From Candidatus Aminicenantota bacterium (lineage in GTDB: Bacteria > Acidobacteriota > Aminicenantia > UBA2199), in contig CP070627.1 in NCBI GenBank assembly GCA_020355945.1, positions 5,333,013 through 5,338,698 of the forward strand: a stretch of DNA of 5,686 bases. Direction: 5' to 3'. Of the stretch, positions 1-5,686 are shown one piece after another; positions within the stretch are counted from its first letter, which is position 1, and each line of letters opens with the position of its first letter. The position numbers and the translations under genes are program-made. The notes beneath the pieces are model-generated. The model did not search any database, was not told where the DNA came from, and worked only from the letters and a program-made list of their open reading frames with translations.

Positions 1-233
1 TGGTCAGGTAATTTTAACCAATAGGAAATGGTTTCGGTGGAGACTGCGGGTATAGTGATCGTCCATTTCAACTCTTCTCCTTCTTCGGGTATGGGTTGAA
101 AATCAAAGGCTTCTACACCATAGGGCAGGAGTGTTTTGACTTTCAATGTTTTTGTTTCGGAGGATTCATTTTTAAGGGACAACTCAAGGGGCAGCAGGCG
201 GGTCAAATCCGAACCGGTGTAGATATCCCGGTT
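1..233 (-). other. Domain: further beta domain, cut by the window edge
   Basis: Residues 1818-1894 follow the amidotransferase-like domain and return to the beta-sandwich style. They include 'LPLELSLKNESSETKTLKV', a strand, an Asn-led turn and a strand, then 'WTITIPAVSTETISYWLKLP'. The pattern resembles DUF11/CARDB-like domains. The gene continues past coordinate 1, so what follows, such as a sorting signal or further domains, cannot be seen. Confidence 0.5.
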
Positions 234-3200
234 GAACCCGGTGACAGCATTCAAAAGTAATTGAGCCATGTGTTGGATACCGGATTTGAATTCCAATGGA
301 AAGGCGATCGTTAAGATATGGCCTTTTCCATATTTGCGATAAGCTGTCACCGGGTACTTGTTTTGCTGTGTTTGAGCGATAATCATGACGTCCTGGTTTT
401 CTTTAATGATTTGCAGTTGAGTTTTTCTGGATAATTCAACGTTTCCGCCGCTGCTGAATTCATTGGGAAGTATTTGAATGATCGTTTCCCTGGTTTTACC
501 GGGAATGGGTTTAAGGGTGACCCCCAGGAAATCTTTCCATTCGGGATTTTGGGCCGGTTTATGGCAAATAAGAATTAATCCTTCACCGTGCCAGATTCGT
601 TCTTTCAGTTCATCTCGCAGCATTCGGCCCATTTCATTTCCCAATACGATATTTACATTGGTCTGGCCTTTGTGAAATTTCACATAGGAATCCAAAATCC
701 CTTGACTGACTTCATATTCAATACCCTGGGATTGCAATAAAGCAGTCAGAAAATCAATCGGGTTAATAAAAAGTTTTTGCAGGGGGTCCAGGGGGCCCCT
801 CGGCGAGGGGAGCCTAAAATGGCAAAGTGCTTTGTCCCATACGCTATGCGCCATGCGCCATGCGCAATGCTCTCGCCCCCTGGCCGCCGGAGGCAAAAGA
901 TTAACGATCAATACCCGGGGATAAATGCCAATGGTTTGGCTTGGTTTTACAGCAGATATTGCTGACAGGTCAGCTAAAGCAAGAATTTCTTCATTATGCT
1001 TGAGCCATATTTCATAATTGCCTTCTACCAGGTTTAAAGTCATGGTTTTAGTCTCTGTGATCTCTTCTGCCAGGGGAATGGAAACCACTAACTCTTCGGA
1101 TATCACTACCTCGCCAATATCTTTATTAAATATATCAATAAGAAGCAGTTCATCTTCCAGGGGAATGTTTCCGGCGTTTTTCAATGTCATGGTCAATTGG
1201 ACGTCGGTAGGGGTTTTGGCAGGAATTTGCTGCGGTTGAACTTGCAGAGTGCCGGTAATGATTTTGGTAGGTTCGAAAAGAAGTGGAATTTCCCTAACCA
1301 TGTTTACGTTCCCATTATCACCATTAAGAGTTTGACTTAATGTATAATTGCCTGTGGGGTAGACACTGGTGTTAAAGGTGTCGGTAATGGTTTTGCTGTC
1401 AAAAGCCGGGATTTGTTCGCTTTTTGTTCGCTCATGGATAATCACACTGGTTTCATCGTTGGTTATGGAGAGGTCAAGGGTCAATAGTGCGGGATTTTCC
1501 TGGTTATTGATCAGGCGGGTGATAATGTTAATAGGAGTGTTGGCAGGGTATATCAATTTGTCGGGCGGGTCGGTTTCCAGGGTGTAGAACAGTGCCGGTA
1601 CTTCCAGGGTGAATTCTACGTTGTTGTTGGTTTCGGAGAATTCTTTCACTGTATTGGTGCTGTCTATTTCAAACAATAATTCATGGGAACCGGCTTTGCC
1701 GGTTCCGTTCCAATTGAAGGTGACTTCATAGGAATTAGCAGGTTGTAATGCCGGTATGCTGACTGTCTCCACATTCATGCCGTTATCACTAAAAACCAGA
1801 GAAGTGGTTGCACTGGCGGTTTTGCCTATGTTGATCGCTTCCAGTTTATATGAGTAATTCAAGCCATCCTGGTTGGTTTCTTTCAAGGCAACCAGCAAAT
1901 CCGGTAAATAAGTCCCGTAAATAAAACTCGCAGCTTTGGTGGAAGTGAGGCCATTTTGGCTGAGTACGGCTTTAACCGCGTGGGACCCGCCGCTGATAAG
2001 GCTGCTTTCCAGGATTGCTCCCGTGCTGCCTGTTCCGCTGAGGGTAATGCCCTGTTGATGGACGTTCTCTTCATCAAGGTATACCTGCAACTGGGCAGAG
2101 CCTTCGCCAAAATAATCGATTTTTAATTGCACCGGTTCATTCCCGTTTTTGTATTCCCATTGGTCAGGCACGATTCCCAGCAGCACTGCATCGCCCACAT
2201 CAAAACTCATTCGGCCGGATACCACCAGTTTGTCACAGGTGCCACAGTTCTCATCGGACTGGTAAAGACCATATACCAACTCATGGGTTCCGGCTTCAGT
2301 AGTGCTAAAGGAATAACCGGTCAATGCGTCCTTCTGCTGCTGCGAAGAGACCGTGACACCGCTCTCTCCCAGGTAGGTCCAATCACCCGAAGGTGGTATC
2401 ACCCAACTGCGCAGCTTTAAGGTGCGGTCCAGGTTGGATTCAAAGATGTAGTGGGCGTTGATGGTTTCACCTGGTGCGTATTTGCCTCTTTCCAGCTCGG
2501 ATTTCGCTACTTTGACCACCAGGCCGCTGACATCAAAAGGTTGACTGCCGGACAACTCCGGTTTGGTGGGGTCTGCCGGGGTTAAGCTCCAACTGATGCC
2601 ATAAGTACCACCTAATGTGTCCGTGGGTACCTGGAAACTGGCAGAAGCCGAGGAAGAGAAATCCAGTGTGTAATTTTCATCAAAGGCACTGACACTTAAA
2701 ACCCCGATATATTCACCGGTGAACACGGCATGCACGATCTCTCCCGGCGCATAAACCTGTTTCTCTGTTTCCACACTGATCTCTCCTTTGAAATTGAGGT
2801 AAAGGTCATTTAAATGGATTCCTTTGCCGCCGTCTCCTCCATGGTAGATGCCGTAAAAGACCTTTTCTTCACGGGCTTCATCCAGGGGAATATCAAACAC
2901 CAACGAGGCACTGCCGGAACTTAAGTTAAATGCCCGGGTTTCACTGAATACGCCCCAATTAACAACGGCTTGCAGCGGTGCATCCGAAGACGTATCAGAG
3001 GTTACATCCAGGGTCAATACTGCTGTTTCTCCCGGATCATACAGGGGACGATCCAGCGAAGCTTCGATATCCAGGGAAATGCCGTTCACTTTAAAATTGA
3101 AATTACCTGCTGAGGTGCCGTTTTCAACTCCACTGCCCTTCAAGGTGTAATAAAAGGGATAGCTGCCGGTGGGTAAATCCAGGGGGGCTTCGATAAAAAT

Positions 3201-5686
3201 GTCACCCGGTTGGATTTCTTCACCCGCTTCCAAAACAATTTCCCGCTCCTGGTACAGGGTATCAAAGGTATTGATTTTTAATACCGCTTCTCCCCTGAGG
3301 TTCCCTTCATTTTTCAATCGCAGGGTTACTTCTCCGAAACTTCCCGCACTGATTTCCAGGTTTTCCGGGAACTCCATCAACTTAATATTGGCCGGTTGAA
3401 CCACCACCGTGCCCGCAGTTTGAGCGATGGCATTTCCGGCATTGTCATACAAGAAAGATTTCACTTCCTTGGTTCCCGGGGTTAATACCGAAGTATTCAA
3501 TTCCACGGTACCATCAAAAGAACTCCCCAGGGAAACATCGATGATTTCTTCATGACGAAGGCTTCCCACTTCAATCGCTACTGTGCCGGTAAAGGCCTGG
3601 TAACCGATATTATCCACTGAGACATTTACCGGGATTTTGTTTGCCTCCGGTTCGCCTAGGCTCATATTGGCAGTGACTTCTTCCAGGTTCTTCACCTGGA
3701 TAATGGAATTGATGGGTGCCGGCAATTTGGTGCCGGTAAAGCTGAGGGTATAAGTTCCGACGGCAGCAAATTCATGGTGAAACACATCATTTTGGGTCTC
3801 TCCCGGTAAGAGATAATAATCGCGGGTTTCAGTCAGCAGCGGTACTCCCGGTTCACTGCCGGTGAGGATGAGGGTTACCGGAACCTGGCCGGCAAAGGTA
3901 TCGGTATTGGTAATGGAATAGGTGATATCGGCCGCACCTGTGGGGAATGTAATAGCAGCGGGAATGGTAATGACGCCAATCCCGGAGGGCTGCACGGAAA
4001 ATAGCGCACTTTGATAAAGGGTATTCGTATCATTCGTGTCATTCGTGTCATTCGTGGGCTTTTTTGAAGTACTATATTTAAGTTCATAATTGCCTGGCTG
4101 TAAAGGAATATCAATGGTGTCAGTGATGGGGGCCTGGCCCGGGTAGAGATGGTAATTTCTATCCACCGTATATAAGGGAAGTGTTCCTCCCACGACAAAC
4201 AACTCAAAATGAACCTGGTGTGCAAATGATAAACCACCGCCGTTGGCAATAGTATAACCAATCGATACCATTCCCTCCGGATAAGTGGGCTGGATATTGA
4301 TACTAAAATTTTCAACATATCCATACTTCACGGTTTTGGTTTCGGTTTTTTGCACATCACCGCTCAAGGCAATGGTGTAAGTCTTATCCGCTGAGATGGC
4401 ATCATTAATCGTTAATATTCGTTCTTCCTGGGGCTGGAGGGTCAGGGTTTCATTCATAAGTGTCTCATTGTCTGCGGATACCTGGACGTTGAGTTCCGCA
4501 TTGATATTTCCTTCATTGATTAGCCTGGGTTTAACATCAAAATTCTCATCCCCGGCATATCCCGGGGCCATGATTTCCACTGTTACTTTAGGTTCGGTTA
4601 CCTCGACAAGAAGACCGGATTCTTTTTCTTCACCGGTGCTGCTGTCATTCAAAAAGGCTGCCAATTGCCATATTCCTGTGGTACTCTCATTAAAAGTAAA
4701 AGAAAGGGTTTCCAACTGACCCGGGGCCAGGGTGATATTCTCTGAAATAATCATTTCTTCTGCACCTGCCGGTGATATCTTTTTCGCGGTAAAATCAAGA
4801 TTGGATTTGGTTTCCGGGGTATTATTCAACAGTTCAATTGTTATTGGCAGGTTTGTGTCAGGCTTTAAAAAACCACAAGGCGAACAATTGGCGAACAAAC
4901 TCAATGATAATTCTTTATCTCTCACCACAAAATCATCATTACTGGCTGTCAGTTCCTGGTTTAACGATGATAAAAGCACTGTTTTTAATTCATAAGCACC
5001 GGGTGAAAAACTTTTCCCTGTAAGCAAATCAATCGAATCTATCCCGCCGGAGAGCAAATTCACAGGATAAACCTGGCTCCATAACTCTTCCTCTATCAGA
5101 CCTTCGGCGGAACTGATTTTTAACAGGTTGGTGGCATAGACAGAGCCTCCGCTGTGGTCATAATAGCTGCCAGCACTATTTAATCTTCCCTTGCTAAACA
5201 CCAGGTTGTAGTTATTAAAAATTTCACCTTCCAGGAATATAAATTTGTTATTTTCAAAGGAATAGAGATTACCTTCCACGTCCACCACCAATAATCTACC
5301 GGTATCATCTTTAACCATATTCAACACCCCGTACTGGGGGAACCCTTCATAACCGCTGTAATCAATCCAACTATTGCCGTCAAAGGACTGCAGTTTTCTC
5401 ACATCATAATAGTTATAGGCTCGATGCTTGATCCACAATATCCCGCTGTCATCAAGATAAAGACGATCTTTTTCCCCGGGGAACAAACCCGAATTAGAGG
5501 CCGTATAATCATCCATGGTAAAATCATTTTTTATGTGCACCAGGTGGAATTCCGGGACCAGGTAATCCCAGTGCCCCAGCCAAACACCACCGCTGTGGTC
5601 TTTGATCATGGATTTCAAATAACGTACACCCGGGAACTTATACCATTCTCCTTCTCCCTCATAGTAAAACAGGTCTTTCCTGCCCA
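1..5686 (-). CDS. Giant secreted multi-domain beta protein (propeller, Ig-like/CARDB array, amidotransferase-like domain), partial at both ends
   Basis: One minus-strand frame is open for 1,894 codons across the window, with no internal stop; both ends lie outside, so no start codon or ribosome binding site can be chosen. The translation is sensible throughout: rich in Thr, Ser, Asn, Glu, Val and Gly, very poor in Cys, and built of alternating beta strands and turns, as in exported adhesin-like proteins. Domain order is: propeller blades (1-153), Ig-like domains (154-467), paired repeats (468-649), Ig-like domains (650-868), macroglobulin-like segments (869-1163), Ig-like (1164-1260), CARDB (1261-1362), Ig-like (1363-1589), amidotransferase-like (1590-1817), beta domain (1818-1894+). 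No transmembrane segment is seen. A signal peptide would be upstream of 5686. The role is unknown; surface binding, sensing or scaffolding is inferred from architecture only. A 42-codon in-frame insertion disrupts the C-terminal domain. The frame call is firm and the function is not. Confidence 0.93.
796..810. repeat. Nested short hairpin within the element
   Basis: CCCCTCG (796-802) and CGAGGGG (804-810) are exact reverse complements around a single G. A second small dyad follows: CAAAG (823-827) and CTTTG (830-834) separated by TG. Both lie in the loop between the outer arms of the palindromic element, so the element is a compound hairpin rather than a simple stem-loop. Confidence 0.7.
838..870. 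repeat. 7-bp tandem array (CATGCGC) inside the palindromic element
   Basis: On the plus strand the units are CATACGC, TATGCGC, CATGCGC, CATGCGC and a partial AATGC. That is four full copies, two identical and two with one substitution each, plus a remnant. Gain or loss of one 7-bp unit would shift the reading frame of everything downstream in the gene (below 838). Confidence 0.85.
918..1598 (-). other. Domain region: two Ig-like beta domains
   Basis: Residues 1363-1589 contain two beta domains in tandem. The first has 'IITRLINNQENPALLTLDLS' and closes with 'SVYPTGNYTLSQTL'. The second has 'LTMTLKNAGNIPLEDELLL' (Asn1503) and closes with 'LVEGNYEIWLKHNEEIL'. They continue the N-x-G Ig-like array and connect the CARDB domain to the amidotransferase-like domain. 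No enzymatic motif is seen. Confidence 0.55.
1599..1904 (-). other. Domain: CARDB-type (cell-adhesion-related bacterial domain)
   Basis: Residues 1261-1362 match the CARDB pattern from end to end. They start with Pro-Asp-Leu-Leu-Val, then have the N-x-G turn 'LEAINIGKTASA' (Asn1285), 'IPALQPANSYEVTFNW', and the diagnostic ending G-x-H-x-L-x-x-x-x-D-x-x-N ... E-x-x-E-x-N-N-N ('FSETNNNVEF'). CARDB domains are repeated beta-sandwich modules of secreted and surface proteins in bacteria and archaea. Their ligands are mostly unknown. This is the most confidently recognised module in the protein. Confidence 0.8.
1686..1706. repeat. Perfect 9-bp inverted repeat with 3-nt loop inside the CARDB coding region
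   Basis: GGAACCGGC (1686-1694) and GCCGGTTCC (1698-1706) are exact reverse complements separated by TTT. In the mRNA this would form a stable GC-rich hairpin with an AAA loop. It encodes Gly-Thr-Gly-Lys-Ala-Gly-Ser in the loop before the last CARDB strand. There is no U-tract after it on either strand, so it is not read as a terminator. It may be chance or a short palindromic unit. Confidence 0.6.
1905..2195 (-). other. Domain: bacterial Ig-like (unassigned)
   Basis: Residues 1164-1260 form a single beta domain that includes 'VQLKIDYFGEGSAQLQVYLD' and 'ISGGSHAVKAVLSQNGLTS'. The latter is the 'G-x-H-x-(V/L)-x-(A/V)' ending typical of Ig-like modules that bind or space. It leads directly into the CARDB domain. 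No catalytic residues are evident. Confidence 0.5.
2196..3080 (-). other. Domain region: three alpha-2-macroglobulin MG-like segments (Y-x-P-G-E)
   Basis: Residues 869-1163 contain three evenly spaced segments, each opening with a strand and the motif Y-x-P-G-E: 'LYDPGETAVL' (Tyr882), 'VYAPGEIVHA' (Tyr978) and 'KYAPGETINA' (Tyr1069). The spacing is 96 and 91 residues. The same motif marks the MG2 domain of alpha-2-macroglobulins and related bacterial Ig-like domains. No Cys-Gly-Glu-Gln thioester is present in the window, so this is not a protease-trapping macroglobulin as far as can be seen. A second C-x-x-C pair ('NCGTCDK', residues 1147 and 1150) lies in the last strand region. Confidence 0.55.
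3081..3737 (-). other. Domain region: Ig-like domains with N-x-G turns
   Basis: Residues 650-868 hold about two Ig-like beta domains. The first contains 'VSVDNIGYQAFTGTV' (Asn692) and ends with 'LTPGTKEVKSFLYD'. The second contains 'LRLKNEGNLRGEAV' (Asn792), 'LEAGEEIQPG' and 'LPTGSYPFYYTL'. This is the strand-turn-strand layout of the NEW3/CARDB-like domains of secreted bacterial proteins. No catalytic or metal-binding motif is visible. Family assignment is by pattern only. Confidence 0.55.
3738..4283 (-). repeat. Two mutually similar ~70-residue protein repeats
   Basis: Residues 468-537 and 580-649 align along their length. Both begin (Y/F)-P-x-G, continue I-x-Y-x-I-x-N ('IGYTIANGG' and 'ITYSITNTD'), then share P-L-x-T-x-x-R-x-Y-x-L-x-P-G ('RNYHLYPGQ' and 'RDYYLLPGE') and end G-x-Y-x-L. 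They are diverged at the DNA level, so this is an old domain duplication, not a recent tandem copy. Each looks like one complete Ig-like beta sandwich. The 42-residue connector between them carries the Asn-Asp-Thr array encoded by the 9-bp tandem repeat. Confidence 0.65.
4023..4058. repeat. 9-bp tandem repeat (ATTCGTGTC), four copies, coding for Asn-Asp-Thr
   Basis: On the plus strand four consecutive 9-mers are read: ATTCGTATC, ATTCGTGTC, ATTCGTGTC, ATTCGTGGG. On the coding strand they give ACG-AAT-GAC units, so the protein reads 'PTNDTNDTNDTNTL' between two beta domains (about residues 543-556). Copy number can change without shifting the frame because the unit is three codons long. The CACGAATGA-type unit resembles short microsatellites seen between genes in many environmental bacterial genomes; that resemblance is from memory and unverified. 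Confidence 0.85.
4284..5225 (-). other. Domain region: Ig-like beta domains with a CxxC pair
   Basis: Residues 154-467 form a beta-rich linker and about three Ig-like domains. Typical signals are 'SPGAYELKTVLL', a strand-ending turn common to bacterial Ig-like domains, the spacer 'LAPGQLETLSFTF', and the N-x-G turn 'RLINEGNINAEL' around Asn390. A C-x-x-C pair lies at residues 267 and 270 ('NCSPCG'), in a protein otherwise almost free of cysteine. It could form a short disulfide in the oxidising periplasm. The individual domains are not assigned to a specific family. They resemble CARDB/DUF11-type bacterial adhesion modules. Confidence 0.6.
5226..5686 (-). other. Domain: beta-propeller blades, two-component-regulator (Reg_prop) type
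   Basis: Residues 1-153 contain three regularly spaced blade motifs of the form D-x-x-G-x-(L/V)-(W/L)-(I/L/V): 'DHSGGVWLG' at 29-37, 'DDSGILWIK' at 78-86 and 'DDTGRLLVV' at 126-134. The spacing is about 48-50 residues. Each is preceded or followed by an aromatic strand such as 'FDGNSWIDY' (101-109) or 'NLYSFENNKF' (139-148). This is the pattern of the seven-bladed periplasmic sensor propellers found in hybrid two-component systems and in stand-alone secreted proteins. Only the last blades are inside the window, and more are expected upstream of 5686. The fold call is inference from motifs. The ligand, if any, is unknown. Confidence 0.72.

Larger units (their letters stand above)
774..894. mobile_element. 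Palindromic MITE/REP-like element inserted in frame in the coding sequence
   Basis: This stretch is a GC-rich island (79 of 121 bases) in AT-richer surroundings. Its ends form an imperfect inverted repeat: TTTTGC near 775-780 pairs with GCAAAA at 893-898, and CCAGGGGGC at 788-796 pairs exactly with GCCCCCTGG at 875-883. AAAAG at 769-773 is repeated at 895-899 and may be a 5-bp target duplication. Deleting 126 bp between these copies restores Asn-Leu-Phe-Ile-Asn. The element encodes 42 residues (1597-1638) rich in Arg, Pro, His, Trp and Cys, unlike the rest of the protein. It carries no transposase and would need help in trans. Exact ends are uncertain by several bases because the inverted ends overlap the direct repeat. 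Confidence 0.78.
234..917 (-). other. Domain: ThuA/class I glutamine-amidotransferase-like fold, interrupted by a 42-residue insertion
   Basis: Residues 1590-1817 (about 186 without the insertion) look like an alpha/beta Rossmann-type domain set in an otherwise all-beta protein. It opens with the strand 'RVLIVN' (1590-1595), then a helix 'PIDFLTALLQSQGIEYEV', a second strand 'NVNIVLGNEM', and 'GEGLILICHKPAQNPEWKDFLGV'. That last stretch matches the ThuA-like pattern Gly-Gly-Gly-(hydrophobic)4-His ... flG. It ends with 'VTAYRKYGKGHILTIAFPLE', the usual Y-G-K-G-hydrophobic strand, and 'LLLNAVTGF'. Cys1707 sits near the nucleophile-elbow position, but the G-x-C-x-G motif of active glutamine amidotransferases is not present. 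Catalysis is therefore doubtful and a binding role is plausible. Fold assignment is by eye. Confidence 0.6.

Noticed and set aside
838..870. A CRISPR-like array.
   Set aside because: The units are 7 bp and directly abutting, without spacers. This is a simple tandem repeat.
774..898. Interpreting the hairpin element as a rho-independent terminator or gene boundary.
   Set aside because: The reading frame continues through it, and the domain sequence resumes on the other side in the same frame. The T-rich and A-rich ends are part of the inverted repeat.
774..899. Calling the gene a pseudogene because of the insertion.
   Set aside because: The insertion adds a whole number of codons and contains no stop. 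The frame stays open for more than 250 codons after it, to the end of the window.
3875..4324. A 149-codon minus-strand open frame in another register, and a shorter one at 1883-2110.
   Set aside because: They overlap the coherent long frame. Their translations are Pro/Leu/Ile-rich or Ala/Arg-rich shadows without recognisable structure.
4550..4567. CCCCGG ... CCGGGG dyad in the coding region.
   Set aside because: It is only 6 bp, lies in Pro/Gly codons of the protein, and is easily explained by chance.
478..5023. Several plus-strand open frames of 61-107 codons (for example 478-675, 777-965, 1018-1239, 1369-1587, 2127-2420, 3169-3399, 4396-4719, 4732-4995, 4838-5023).
   Set aside because: All lie opposite the long minus-strand frame. 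Their products are low-complexity Ser/Arg/Leu-rich strings with no domain pattern and no convincing ribosome binding context.

Overview
The whole window lies inside one very large protein-coding gene on the minus strand. Reading the minus strand with codons whose highest plus-strand coordinate is 5684, 5681, ... 5, there is no stop codon in 1,894 consecutive codons. Neither the true start nor the true stop is in the window, so the full protein exceeds 1,894 residues. Residue numbers below count from the first complete codon (5684-5682 = residue 1). I see no second gene, RNA gene, promoter or terminator. Shorter open frames on the plus strand and in the other minus frames are shadows of this gene.

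The protein looks like an exported or cell-surface, multi-domain beta protein. It starts in the window with three beta-propeller blades (residues 1-153). These are followed by a long run of roughly 70-100-residue immunoglobulin-like beta domains, marked by recurring 'N-x-G' turns and ending in a clear CARDB-type domain (about 1261-1362). Within the run are two mutually similar repeats (468-537 and 580-649) and three alpha-2-macroglobulin-like segments with a Y-x-P-G-E motif (882, 978, 1069). After two more Ig-like domains comes a Rossmann-like domain resembling ThuA/class I glutamine-amidotransferase folds (about 1590-1817). Another beta domain runs off the window edge. These assignments were made by eye, without profile searches.

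The most unusual feature is a GC-rich, palindromic, dispersed-repeat-like element at about 774-894. It lies in the first beta-alpha unit of the amidotransferase-like domain. It keeps the reading frame and adds 42 foreign-looking codons (residues 1597-1638). Removing 126 bp between two AAAAG direct repeats rebuilds a smooth domain sequence, 'VLIVNLFINPIDFL'. The element contains nested hairpins and a 7-bp tandem array. A second repetitive patch, a 9-bp tandem array at 4023-4058, encodes (Asn-Asp-Thr)n in a loop between two beta domains and may be another in-frame repeat acquisition.

The organism cannot be fixed from this window. It is bacterial, with moderate GC, giant CARDB/propeller surface proteins and repeat elements tolerated in coding sequence. 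That style is seen in large-genome environmental lineages such as Acidobacteriota/Aminicenantes or Deltaproteobacteria-like groups. This is a low-confidence inference.
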